From assembly GCA_040285825.1 (NCBI GenBank), contig JAUPSS010000005.1:1302001-1366000 (forward strand): 64,000 nt of DNA. The letters are read 5' to 3'. The notes under the pieces are model-generated. The model was given only the letters and a program-made list of their open reading frames with translations, made no database searches and was not told the origin of the DNA. Numbering within the stretch: the first letter of the stretch is position 1; every line of letters starts with the position of its first letter. This DNA is from Eukaryota sp. TZLM1-RC (taxonomy: Eukaryota; Metamonada: BaSk clade). Both the position numbers and the translations under genes were made by a program. Shown piece by piece: positions 1 through 9,256 of the stretch.

Positions 1-40
1 TCAGCAGAATTTGGGAAAATTTTTGTTGAATGATTTTTTT
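1..40 (+). pseudogene. Scrap of LINE family 1 C-terminus
   Basis: The first bases (tcagcagaatttgggaaaat) resemble the diverged LINE relic near 3390 and the 'SVEAETFL' region of intact family-1 copies. It is too short for a firm call and is cut by the window edge. Confidence 0.3.
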
Positions 41-75
41 AAAACTGGAATATTTATTGAGATAAAAAAACCCAT

Positions 76-730
76 CTAGAATTCAATATCCTCCAAACAA
101 GCGTCACTATTACTGAACCTACTCACAGCATTACGTTCATATTCTACACCAATAGCTAAAAGTGCCTTTGAAATCATTGTTGGAATAGACTTGAAAATGC
201 AAAAAACAATTCTATTTAACCAGAAAGTGGTGTTCATTGTTTTACCAGACCTATTCAGTAACACTTTTTTAAAATTTTCAAAAAAGTGCAACCCTGAAGG
301 TCCAATATCGCCAAATAGAGAAATTGCAACAGGCACAAACTGATATTTCGCATGTTCCACTCTACCTAACTGTGCCAAAGGCTCTTCATATTTTGTTATC
401 TTCTTTTTTCGGCGTAAGATAACGGCGAATCAGCGGAATACACTAAACGAGCAGCAGAATTTTTGCAAACATCAACTGAGACAACATCTACAACATTGAG
501 AACAGCATCGATCCCTGGAGCTACTAAATCTGCCCTTCTTTTACCAAAGGAATCATCAGTTTAATCTTTTTCAGTTTAAGAGAGCAAGCTTCTTGAAGGA
601 AGTTCCACAATATCAGAGGGGAAACATTTAGCCCAAATATTGGCTGAAAGAGTTTCAATTTCTTGTTGCAAAGAAATAAGATAAGAGCTGCCACAATTTT
701 CATTGAGATGAATTTTTGCAGGAAAACGAT
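76..730 (-). pseudogene. LINE family 2 C-terminal domain, frameshifted
   Basis: On the minus strand, 379-730 holds a broken stretch with a GKRRADLV...VVDVVSVDV pattern. It is followed by a 100-codon frame (76-378) containing KYQFVPVAISLFGDIG and HFFENFKK. The same order (basic/Asp patch, hydrophobic strand with Asp, KY, 'PFSINGRL'-like strand, FL..F helix) is seen in the C-terminus of family-1 elements. I read this as the conserved C-terminal domain of these RT elements, which resembles a restriction-like endonuclease fold. The endonuclease label is an inference from the pattern. The reading frame is interrupted at least twice between 379 and 730. Confidence 0.6.
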
Positions 731-1687
731 TCACAAATTCACAAATAAAATTCTTTCCACCTCCAATGAAGGCAGCTTTACAAAGGTAGCTTGATTTATG
801 AAAATCAACACCACCAAATTTTGTACCAGAAAAAATGTGGCTTCGTAACTGAGATCAATTTCCAATAATTTTGCTAAAAAATTGGTTCTTTGTTCATTAA
901 AAATGCGACAAAACTCCAAAGAAATTGATGGTGATGTTGATCTCAATATATGAGTAAATTTTGAAGAATAACAAAATTTTAGGAAAAAGAATTTCAAATG
1001 TTTCTCAATATTTAAATTTTCTATTGATTCTAATTCAGTTCCAAATTGAGTCAACAGAGTCGAAAGTTGGCCTTTGACTTCTTCAATATTTCCGAGATAA
1101 CAACCCAAAAAACGAAAACCAGACTGATCATAATTGATATAGGGGACATTGACATCATTAATGAAAAAATCAATTGGTTCATGGCCAATAATCAAACATT
1201 TGGAGATATTCAATGAGAGTCCAATATCTTCATAACGCTGTTGAATAAAAGTTGCTATTTGTTTCAGAATTGTAATAGGAGCAATTACAGAAATGTCATC
1301 CATATATGCTACAATATTTATTTCTGGGATTTTTTCTTTTAATTCGCACATTAATGGATGAACTGCCAGACAAAAGAAAAAAGGACCAAGTGGATCACCT
1401 TGTTTAACGCCTGAAAACGAAAGCAGGTCAAAGTTTTCATAGACCATTGTGGATGACTTTCCATAAAATGAATAGAAAAAAGGCTCAACTTCAGGAAAAT
1501 GCTTTCGCAGCAAAGGTAAAATGTAAGAACGAGATACAGAATTGAAAGCATTCTTAAAATCTAAATTGAAGATGTAATGAGAATCACTAGAATTAAAAAC
1601 ACTAGAATTGAATGATTTCCAAACAATATTGGAAGAGAAAACAATGAAGAGATTTGGCACACTGCTTTTCACACGATCGGAATTTCA
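731..1687 (-). pseudogene. Reverse transcriptase domain (LINE family 2)
   Basis: An open frame of about 315 codons covers RT motif A (LDFKNAFNSVSR), motif B (GVKQGDPLGP) and motif C (AYMDD), followed by the thumb region. Both catalytic positions, the Asp of LDF and the YMDD pair, are intact, unlike the family-1 copies at 13857-15958 and 56480-59205. The frame lacks an N-terminus and an obvious ATG; GTG at 1672 is only the first alternative start. The enzyme would copy the element's RNA into DNA at the target site. Downstream of the thumb the frame is lost at about 730 and the C-terminal domain continues with indels. The catalytic core looks intact, but this copy as a whole is probably dead. 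Confidence 0.8.
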
Positions 1688-2455
1688 ACGCAACTTCGCG
1701 CAAAGTTTTCTGAAATCAAGATCAGGACTGAATAGCATGTTATAGGTGAAGCCCATGATGTCTAATGGGGTCAAAACAGGGAACAATACAAGATTGTAAA
1801 CTAAAAATGATGTAAAAGTGATTTTGGAGGGGTATTCTGCCATTCTGAAATTCACTGCATGTTTTTTGGTGCACAATTCAATACACTAATAATTAGTGAC
1901 TAATTTGTAGATACCCTCAGTTTTTTCACCAAAAAGGACAACACAGATCACGATTTTGTAGAGGAAACCTTGGTTCACTTAATTTCATCCCATTAGTTTT
2001 GAGTTTATTTCATTGAGTGCTGCAGTTCAAACATTTGATTTTTAAGTCCAATGAAGACATCATGTTTGGATTTGTGATTTCAAACATGACATTAAAAACT
2101 CTAATCAGTATGTCGTTAATGATTATAACCTGGCAGAACATTTGATTGATAGGTGTTGTAAGACACATTAGTACGCGACCCTTGTTGAGCGGTCCATGGG
2201 ATACAAAATTGTTGGAGTTAAGAATCTAGGATGGGTATCTGACCCAGATGCCACTAACAAGACAGTGGGACTTATTCCATCCAATGAATATAGAATTTCG
2301 AAATTGTCAAAAGTAAAGAGACATAAGCAACGATTTATTCATAACAATACAGTAGCTGACCATGTCCGAACTGTATTGATAATCTAGCTAAGACCCTTAC
2401 AGTGGCAGTCTTTATGGTTCTTGACGCTGTGGTGAGAAATTCATTGAAAGAGATG
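1688..2455. other. Gene-poor stretch with one LINE 3'-end relic
   Basis: I see no supported gene. Positions about 1944-2035 (+) match the very 3' end of family-1 LINEs: a decayed 'DFVEE.LV' coding end, then the 'cccattag...gagttt' 3' untranslated sequence. The 63-codon frames at 1685-1876 (-) and 2196-2387 (+) have no recognisable motif and no homology that I can see to anything else in the window. I treat them as chance. Confidence 0.4.
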
Positions 2456-2713
2456 ATCAGTAGTTAAGGTAGAATAAAGATTATCCTCATGGAGAATAGG
2501 CTAATCGAAACAGTTATTCATCACTTAACCTAACAAGCAGTGTAACATACATACAACACCAATAGTAGGTTCCAATAGTAGGTTCCAATAGTTAAACAAA
2601 TCTAGGGTAAGAGTTTCTATAAATGAGGTTTATCAGCAGTTAAGGTAGAATGAAGGTTATCCTCAAGGAGAATAGGCTAATCGAAACAGTTATTCATCAC
2701 TTGACCTAACAAG
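2456..2713 (+). repeat. Two 82-bp direct repeats flanking a 13-bp tandem repeat
   Basis: Units at 2456-2537 and 2632-2713 align without gaps at a 176-bp offset with only a few mismatches (shared core: aataggctaatcgaaacagt). Between them lies a short tandem array of ccaatagtaggtt (about 2.7 copies, 2559-2597). No coding potential is seen. The pair could be a local tandem duplication or solo terminal repeats of an unknown element. Nothing here decides between these. Confidence 0.7.
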
Positions 2714-2820
2714 AGCAACAACATACAGGTCAACTATGAAAACGATGTAAAAGAAAACAACATTGCAACACTTTTGGTATTTCAAAAATGCCTCACCCCA
2801 GTTCACCCCTCCTCATTGTC

Positions 2821-3292
2821 CAAAATTGACAACTTATCGTTCTTCATTACATGATGCGGTTAGAGGCCTTCTTTTCAACGTGACAAAAACTACAAGAATT
2901 TCCTGTGTTGAAGAGCCTTTCTTTAAAAAACGCTGTCATTAAACAAGTTTCGTTCTGATGACAGAGGTGATATTTAATGTGATTGGATAGATAACTCTGA
3001 ACTTGTTGTTGACTTTGTTTCCTATATTGTTGCAAATGACCCTTTGATTCAAAGGAGGAAACTTCCAAAAAATGGTGCAAGAAAAAACAATGAAAAGATT
3101 TGATATATTTTTATGGCGTTCACGGATTCAATTTGCCATTATTAATAGATTACCTCGGTTTTTCAATCGAATAAGAGAAGCTTTAGCTAGACAGCAAGCA
3201 GATCAAGATTTTGTAGAGGAAATCTTGGTTCAATGATAGTCGTCCCATTAGTTATGAGTTAATTTAATTAAGTGTGCAAATTCAATAAATAC
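2821..3292 (+). pseudogene. LINE family 1 relic with internal deletion
   Basis: The start matches the 'TYRSSLHDAVRD' region downstream of the RT in family 1. It runs through a decayed 'DDRGD' segment to 'RRKL', then jumps at ACTT (3061-3064) straight to 'KMVQEKTMKRF', losing roughly 200 bp. It ends with an intact-looking C-terminus (LPRFFNRIREALARQQADQD), a stop and the family 3' end with CAATAAATA. The deletion is flanked by ACTT in the undeleted copies, which suggests microhomology. The antisense frame at 2847-3080 is a shadow of this relic. Confidence 0.8.
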
Positions 3293-3298
3293 ATTTAC

Positions 3299-3650
3299 TT
3301 TAAGGAGGAAACATAATCCTGTGAATGTTCTTTCGCGACTTGTTTTTTTTGCTTTCTAATTTTTTATAAACGGAAGACAATCAGTAGAATTTGGGAAATT
3401 TTTTGAAAGGATTCCACAACTTGGTTCAAGAAGACACAACACAGCGCTTTGATATTTCTACAGGAGTTCTCGAATTATATTCTTCATAATTAATACACTA
3501 TCTCAATTTTTAGATTGACTAAGAGAAACAATGGCGAGAAGACATAATGCAGTGCAGCATTATGCAGAAAAAATTTTGACTAAATGAATTTCGTCCCATT
3601 TGTTCTGAGTTTGATTAATTAAATGATGTAGATTAATACAATATAAACAT
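3299..3650 (+). pseudogene. Older LINE family 1 C-terminal relic
   Basis: This is a more diverged copy of the same C-terminus. 'aggaggaaacataatcctgt' aligns to the RRKLNPV coding stretch. After a deletion come 'ttttataaacggaagacaat' (SINGRLS), the helix region, and a 3' end with 'cgtcccatttgttctgagtt'. Many stops and indels make it non-coding. It follows the previous relic directly, so two copies of different age lie head to tail. Confidence 0.65.
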
Positions 3651-3859
3651 TTGTGCCTCTTTCTATCCATACTTTAAATTCCATTCCAATCCCACTAGAC
3701 ACCCACGTTCACTGTTTTGACAGTGCAGCAATTCATGGCATTTTGAGTATCAGGTCAATGCAATGACGAACAAGAAAGTTATCAGCTTGCATCAGTTTGA
3801 AGCATGCGTAGGGTAAGCTGTGATGAAATGGAATAAAACCTAGGTTTATTTTAATGTTA

Positions 3860-4250
3860 ATATAATCAATTAATAGTCAAATATAATTTCATTATTGTTG
3901 CAAAAGCTTCACTAACACAAAGTTCAAACCTTCGTGACACATTGGTCACAAAAAGTGATGAATTTGATGACTTATTTTCACACGAAGCCTTTTCCAATAC
4001 CAATGATTGAAGATCTTGATCTAAAACAACTGAGTTGGATATATTTTTTAGAAAAATCATTTTTATACTTTCCAATCATTGAAAAAGCAATATAAATATA
4101 GAGATTAATATTATTATCATTATTTTGATTCGTTTTTCCATGTTCAAAGCGTTCATGTTGATTTCACATAATTTGTTCCTGGAAAATTGCCATTAAGTGA
4201 TTGGTAAAAACATCAGTTCCATTTTTCTGTATCTATTTTCATAATTTTTT
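3860..4250 (-). pseudogene. LINE family 1 relic (post-RT region)
   Basis: The minus-strand translation contains VLDQDLQSLVLEKASCENKS and SSLFVTNVSRRFEL, which match the VLNQDLHSLLLEKG...SSLFVTIVPRRFGL region of better family-1 copies. Further upstream (4165-4215) a patch corresponds to 'RCFPQSFNGNIPEK'. Intervening sequence is decayed and both ends are missing. It cannot encode a working protein. Confidence 0.7.
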
Positions 4251-4640
4251 ACAATTGCTATTAATGAACTACCATTACCTCCAATTATTAATAAGTTTTA
4301 CAAAATCTTGATGGCTCTTCTAAATATTGTACTTACTTTTATTTGTGCTTGATTTAGTTGGATTAGTAGCAAAATGGGAACCTCATTTGGGATAAATTTG
4401 GCAGAAGAATTGTGCAAATCCTCTAAGTCCATCGTATTGATTACCAAATTTGCTCATTTGCTGTTTCTCTGAATAGACGTTTTGGAACAACATCCATTTT
4501 ATCGATGAATTTATGAACTTGAACAAAATGAACAAATAAGCATTTTGATTTTACATTTTTCAAAACAATTCTCAAAGTTTTCATGAGCCTTCATGATTGG
4601 GAGTGTTAGTTATGAAAATATTGCTACAGAGGCGTTAAAG
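4251..4640. other. No gene seen
   Basis: AT-rich sequence without a supportable reading frame. I also find no clear match to the LINE, LTR, element X or giant-gene sequences seen elsewhere in the window. Confidence 0.4.
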
Positions 4641-4644
4641 GGTA

Positions 4645-4914
4645 TAAAAACTTGTTTGGAGGAAATTGATTTCCAGATTACTTAATGCTATTAGAGACAT
4701 TGTTTTTAATATGGCACGAAATGCAAGAACCTCGTGTATCAAAGAGTTTTTGCTGAAAGAAACACTGTCATTGAATAATTTTGGTTCTGATGACAGAGGT
4801 GATGTATATTGTGATTTGATTGAGAACTCTGAAACTGTTGTTGATTTTGTCTCCTGTAATGTTGCAAATCACGCTTTGGTTCAAAGAAGAAAACTTAATC
4901 CTGTAAATGTTCTT
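4645..4914 (+). pseudogene. LINE family 1, 5' part of a copy split by an LTR element
   Basis: The frame reads through the region after the Cys/His knuckle (ARTSCIKEFLLKETLSLNNF), the DDRGDVYCDLI patch, VVDFVSCNV and QRRKLNPVNVL. At 4914 it stops matching LINE sequence because the LTR retrotransposon begins. Matching sequence resumes at 9257. When 4914 is joined conceptually to 9261 (one copy of the tctt duplication kept), the frame continues without a shift. The remaining lesions are a stop shortly after the junction and missing upstream RT sequence. The insertion therefore hit a LINE that was still in frame at this point. Confidence 0.85.
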
Positions 4915-5027
4915 TGTTGTACTGTGGACAATTAGTCTAGTATAGACTTCACTAGTGATGGCCTTTATAAGGGCCAGTGAAATTTAAATAAATGTTCTTA
5001 ATCCCGCACATGACACAAACAGCATCA
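4915..5027 (+). repeat. 5' LTR
   Basis: 113 bp. It aligns to the 3' LTR with few mismatches apart from an 11-nt gap (tttattgtttc is present only in the 3' copy). It contains a small palindrome (ggcctttataagggcc) with a TATA-like core and a downstream AATAAA, plausible promoter and polyadenylation signals. The LTRs are short for this superfamily. The sequence just after it (ttaattaatgacttaaacgg) gives no tRNA primer-binding site that I can recognise. Confidence 0.85.
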
Positions 5028-6666
5028 TTAATTAATGACTTAAACGGCCATAGTGCAAACAATCTCTTTGCTAAGGAGAGTAATCCTCCATCTACGGAGA
5101 GTAATCCTTCTTTCGAGAAGAGTAATCCTCCTCAGGAGAGTGAACTTTCCGCTGAGAAGAGCCTTGCCTCACAGAAAGGAAATCACCTCCCCAAGAAGGA
5201 GAGTGGTAATTACGTTGTTGATGTGACAGAACTGTACACATATCCTAACAACTCTTCGGAGCTCCTTCCTTGTAGGAAGAGTTTTCTTACTCCACGCGAG
5301 CAACGGAAATTTAAAGCGTTAGCAATAACTAACAATTCCAACGTTTGTACAGAAGGTGAAGGGGGTGAAGGCGAGCAACAGTCTACGACCGGTTCTTCAC
5401 GTAAAACTCCCTCCTCACCCACTTCTGACACCATCTCAAGTGAGGAATCACAAAGTGATTCCAAAGGAACTCATAATTAGGACAACAGCAGAAGAGGGGA
5501 TGAGAGCGATGATGAACCTCCTCATACACTCAATCCTTCTAATCCAACTCCAAGTTTTTCATCTACGGAAAGGACTGCTCAAGGTCTTTACCGAAGGAAA
5601 CCAGCAATGGCAGTTGAGGCTGTAACTAGAAATTTCCTTTTGGATCTCATCGCCAATCTTCCCGATGATGTAATGGATTGGAGTGATGACGAATTATTAA
5701 AAATGGCTGAGAATGAGTCAGAACGTCTTTCGGGAGACGTAGACCCAGCCGAATGTGAGAAGGTCAGACGTGACTATTTAGCGAAACGTTGGCCCTTTCT
5801 CTTTGGGGAAGCCCACGGCAAAACACTTGACGATGTCGTCTACGAGAGTTATGATCAGAGTTCAATTCTTTTAAAGAGATTGGATATGATTTTACCGATT
5901 CGGCAGTTTCGTGTGGGATGAGTGCAGTCGAGGATTGCTATTTTAGTGCTCCTTGTTCAAAGTATCAAGCTGCTACTCCTAGACCTGCCAAATGGCATAG
6001 GGATGCGATTGATGACCGCAAAATAAATTTCAGTGGAAATCAAGAAGCTTACGACAGACTATTTTGGATAACTAAAATGTATCCTCATAATCAACACGGT
6101 AGAAACCTTAGCGGCGTCATAAGGCATTTCCTAGTGGAGAACATACACCCAAAAGATTCAATTGCGGACATTTTACTTATGCTTGGGGGTAGATTCGATG
6201 AATCTCGAGGCGACACCCTTCAATTTCATGCCAAAGAGTCCTACATTAGAGAAATAGGCACCAACAGGGATGACTAAAGCGATAAAGTACTTTAGTCACT
6301 TTACTTTACTTAAAGTAAATAAAGTATTTAATTCCTTTTTTAAGACCACTTAAGTCATCCCTGGGCACCAGGGTAATTGAATTGAAAGAGCAACATGTTG
6401 GCAACAAATTAAAATTAGTTTATCCTGATGCATGGATGGCAAAACTCAAGGCATGGGTTGATAGCTGGCCCGACCAAAATGTTTTTGAGAACGTCTTAAT
6501 AAAAAAAAGTTGCCTCCCATATGATCATAAATCAGCAGGGGTCCCTAGAGGATCTAAAGATGCACCAGATTGGGTGGACTTAAGGCCACCAGCCCAGACT
6601 GTACCTGTGCAGGAGGAACCTCCTAAGACAAGATTTATCATAAAGATGGGCGAAACATTGCCTTGA
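5028..6666 (+). pseudogene. gag-like polyprotein of the LTR element, interrupted
   Basis: Reading in one frame from the LTR edge to 5921 gives a Ser/Asn/Glu-rich N-terminus (ESNPPSTESNPSFEKSNPP), one in-frame TAG at 5478-5480, an acidic linker (GDESDDEPPHTLNPSN) and a helical segment (LIANLPDDVMDWSDDELLKM). At about 5918 the frame shifts into MSAVEDCYF...HGRNLSGVIRHFLVE, and the 99-bp MITE interrupts it at 6264. Across the MITE the frame rejoins and reads through YPDAWMAKLKAWVDSWP to a stop at 6664-6666. No zinc knuckle is visible. Position next to the 5' LTR and upstream of integrase suggests a structural (gag) role. This is inference, as I recognise no gag signature. The ATG at 4992 lies inside the LTR, so the true start is uncertain. 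Confidence 0.55.
6265..6363. mobile_element. 99-bp hAT-like MITE
   Basis: The ends are inverted repeats: CAGGGATGACTAAAG on the left and the reverse complement of CAGGGATGACTTAAGT on the right. It is flanked by ggcaccaa (6257-6264) and ggcaccag (6364-6371), an 8-bp target duplication with one mismatch. A CAGGGATG terminus with 8-bp duplication is the signature of hAT DNA transposons. The inside is AT-rich and non-coding with further internal complementarity (aaagtactttagtcacttta). It sits in the gag-like frame, and removing it restores that frame. No transposase is present in the window, so mobilisation must have been in trans. Confidence 0.8.
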
Positions 6667-7479
6667 AAAGAGAGGAATATGAATTTGAATTGAATGCAGT
6701 GGAGGCAACACTGCACTCCTATGGAGTGTAGTATCAATTGTTGGTATCCCACTGTTAATTCATAGTGACAATGGTATTGAATTTGCAAATGCCATTTTCA
6801 AAGGGTTATGCGATTTATTAAACATTGAAGTAGGTCGTTCACTGACTAGCTTTTCACAAAGCAACGGTTCAGTAGAAAGACGACACAGAGACATTTTACA
6901 AAGTCTACGAAAGATTTTGGTGGACTCTAGCAATTGGAGTGAATATAGTCCAATTGTACAACTTCAAATCAATTCAACTATTAGTAGAGTTACTGGTCAT
7001 TCGCCCTACAATTTAATGTTTGGTAGCGACCACAGCCCTAGAGCTGATCCTAGTAATATGTTTGAACTAATAAAAAAGCTAATGTTAATATTCCCTTTGT
7101 TATAGATCTTGAAGCAAAACTTGAAAAGATTTCAAAGAAGAGAGAAGAGGCAGAGCTCAGGCAAGCTCAACAACTGCCTGAAGTCAACAACCATAGGAAC
7201 CCTTTTAATAAAGATGACTTAGTTTTGCGATTAAAGACTAATGCTAAACTCCGTGGTTGCTTCGCTGGCCCTTTTCTCGTTGAAGAAGTTAAATCCAATA
7301 AAAGTTTGTTACTCAAGAATCTCGTCACTGGTTCGATGTCTACGGCAAGTATTAATCATTGTAAACTATACCTCTCTGACTTTCCTAAGGAAGATATAGA
7401 TGGGCATAACAACATTGCTGCCGGTGATATGGAAAAATCTGTGATTATTAAGATTATAGATCACTTCGATTTTCTAGAC

Positions 7480-8896
7480 ATGAATTTAGATATAAAAAAA
7501 CACATCAAATTTACCATTATAAGACTGTATTTTAGTTCCAATTTTAATCATATATTTCGATCTACAAATCCTCTCGTCACTAGACCTTTGGCTCAAAAGT
7601 TTAATGAGTTACGTGCAAAAGTTCTGTCTCAATTACTGGGATGTAAAATGTTTCAAATTCCAGATCATGCTTACCTTAGTCCACATTATGGTGGTTTAGG
7701 GTGGACGAAGGCTTCTATTCTTACCTCGTGTGCTTTTGTTGGTGGATGCAGAAATGCAATCTTTGAGTTTTCTGAAAGATTTGCAGATTGGGAAGATTTA
7801 TTGATGACAACGCAAAGTTCCACTGTTTTTGCATTAACTAAAGAAATTTCAAGAATTGATGTAGAAAAATGGGGTCGATGTTTTCCCCAATCATTCAATG
7901 GCAATATTCCAGAAAAAAAGTTTTAAATTTAAAGTACCCTCTTCGAACATTACAGAACCGATTGACTGGAATGTATGAAAAAGATCTTTATAATAATATA
8001 TGCAGCTCGGCTGTTTTAAATCAAGATCTTCACTCATTGTTATTGGAAAAGGGTGTTTGTAAAAAGAAGTCGTCAAATTCTTCACTTTTTGTAACCATTG
8101 TACCACGAAGATTTGGATTGTTTGCCACTAATGAAGCATTTGTAACAAAAATGATATTATATTTGAACATACCCATTAACCAATTATTATCAAAAGAAAA
8201 ATGTATTTGTTCGAATTCACCTCAACTCACTTTGCACCATGCTCTAAATTGCTCTAAATTGATAACTTATCGTTCTTCATTACATGATGCTGTTAGAGAC
8301 ACTGTTTTCAATATGGCACAAACTGCAAGGATATCGTGTATCAAAGAGCCCCTGCTGAAGGAAACACTTGCTCTGAATAATTTTGGTTCTGATGATAGAG
8401 GTGATGTATACTGTGATTGGATTGATAATTCTGAAGCTATTGTTGACTTTGTCTCATGTAATGTTGCAAATGATACTTTGGTTCACAGAAGAAAACTTAA
8501 TCCTGTGGCTGCTCTGGATTTTAAAGCAAAAGAAAAACATAGAAAATATGATAAAGACATTGAAGATGCAAATGTCGATAGAAATACACAGCTGGTTTTT
8601 ATTGCTTTCCCATTTTCGATAAATGGAAGATTATCAGTTGAAGCAGAAACTTTTTTGGATGACTTCCAAAAAATGGTGAAAGAAAAAACAATGAAAAGAT
8701 TTGATATTTTTTTATGGCGTTCACGGATTCAATTTGCCATTATTAATAGATTACCGCGGTTTTTCAATCGAATTAGAGAAGCTTTAGCTAGACAGCAAGC
8801 AAATCAAGATTTTGTAGAGGAAATCTTGGTTTAATGATAGTCGTCCCATTAGTATTGAGTTAATTTAATTAAGTGTGCAAGTTCAATAAATATATT
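7480..8896 (+). mobile_element. LINE family 1, 5'-truncated copy with perfect 11-bp target duplication
   Basis: The copy starts abruptly at MNLDIKKHIKFT, in the RT thumb, and ends in CAATAAATATATT. It is flanked by attttctagac at 7469-7479 and 8897-8907, an exact 11-bp target duplication typical of target-primed insertion with 5' truncation. Coding content in order: RT thumb (RSTNPLVTRPLAQKFNELRA), a connector, a Cys/His knuckle (KCICSNS...HHALNC), the DDRGDVYCDWID...IVDFVS patch, KHRKYDKD, FIAFPFSINGRLSVEA and a C-terminal helix (RIREALARQQANQDF). The only lesion I see is one lost base near 7915 (the frame moves from one ending at 7926 to one ending at 8834). This is the best-preserved C-terminal half in the window. 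It inserted into the integrase gene of the LTR element. Confidence 0.9.
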
Positions 8897-9114
8897 ATTT
8901 TCTAGACTCGAATGATAATAAAATTTTTTATTTCACAGCAGTTTGGTATGGCGGCGAGACATCGTCTGTTCCAGTTGCTGACGTCAAAAGCACTGAGGCA
9001 TACAAATCATATTTGCGTACCCTTGGTCCTCACACTACCAGGAAAATGAATTCCAATTCTAAATCTAAGACTAATTCCCCTGCAGTTAATTTTTATAACT
9101 CTCGCACGAGATCC

Positions 9115-9129
9115 AAGAGAGAGAAAAGG
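9115..9129 (+). other. Polypurine tract of the LTR element
   Basis: Fifteen consecutive purines (aagagagagaaaagg) lie three bases upstream of the 3' LTR, where the plus-strand primer site of an LTR retrotransposon is expected. They also encode the basic end of the integrase frame. Confidence 0.75.
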
Positions 9130-9132
9130 TAG

Positions 9133-9256
9133 TGTTGTACTGTGGACAATTAGTCATGTATAGACTTCACTAGTGATGGTCATTATAAGGGCCAGTGAAA
9201 TTCAAATAAATATTCTTTATCCCGCTTTATTGTTTCACATGACACAAACAACATCA
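9133..9256 (+). repeat. 3' LTR
   Basis: 124 bp, starting immediately after the integrase stop codon (TAG at 9130-9132) and ending in acaacatca before the tctt target duplication. It differs from the 5' LTR by scattered substitutions and the extra 11 nt, so the insertion is not brand new. Confidence 0.85.

Larger units (their letters stand above)
57..1687 (-). mobile_element. LINE-like retroelement, family 2, 5'-truncated and damaged
   Basis: The minus strand carries a reverse transcriptase (RT) domain followed by the same kind of C-terminal domain found in the family-1 copies elsewhere in the window, but the protein is clearly diverged from them. The 3' end, read on the minus strand, finishes in a T-rich stretch and a CAATAAATA motif near position 57. 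The family-1 copies end in the same motif, so it may serve as polyadenylation signal. The 5' side stops at an in-frame TGA at 1685-1687 just before the RT, so the N-terminal part is missing or degraded. A non-LTR element is inferred from the RT type, the absence of LTRs and the 3' end. Confidence 0.75.
6722..9132 (+). pseudogene. Retroviral-type integrase (rve) with chromodomain-like tail, split by a LINE
   Basis: The frame from 6722 reads VSIVGIPLLIHSDNGIEFAN, carrying the second catalytic Asp (SDNG), then SFSQSNGSVERRHRDILQ with the catalytic Glu, then HSPYNLMFG. The HHCC zinc-binding region and the first Asp are missing. A one-base slip in an A-run near 7075 changes frame. The next part (KDDLVLRLKTNAKLRGCFAG PFLVEEV) is the SH3-like integrase C-terminus. 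At 7479 the LINE intervenes. Coding resumes at 8908 with KIFYFTAVWYGGETSSVPVA and DVKSTEAYKSYL, resembling a chromodomain, and ends in a basic tail at a TAG that abuts the 3' LTR. The open frame 7225-7926 is therefore an accidental integrase-LINE fusion. Confidence 0.85.
4915..9256 (+). mobile_element. Ty3/gypsy-like LTR retrotransposon, internally deleted, hosting two later insertions
   Basis: Two direct repeats (4915-5027 and 9133-9256) begin with TGTTGTAC and end in ATCA. They flank a gag-like reading frame, then an integrase core and a C-terminal tail. The element is bordered on both sides by tctt (4911-4914 and 9257-9260), a 4-bp target duplication as expected for this superfamily. A polypurine tract (9115-9129) precedes the 3' LTR. 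Protease, RT, RNase H and the N-terminal part of integrase are absent, so it is non-autonomous, with the missing part lost around 6670-6720. It has since been hit by a MITE (6265-6363) and a LINE (7480-8896). Assignment to Ty3/gypsy rests on the integrase following gag-side sequence and the chromodomain-like tail. No RT is left to confirm it. Confidence 0.85.

Noticed and set aside
4992-5027. ATG at 4992 as the start of the gag-like protein
   Set aside because: It lies inside the 5' LTR. In-frame coding continues upstream of any obvious start, so the true start cannot be fixed.
5356-5625. Alternative frame overlapping the gag-like region, and the antisense frame 5210-5464
   Set aside because: They lack motifs, and the frame beginning at the LTR accounts for the region better.
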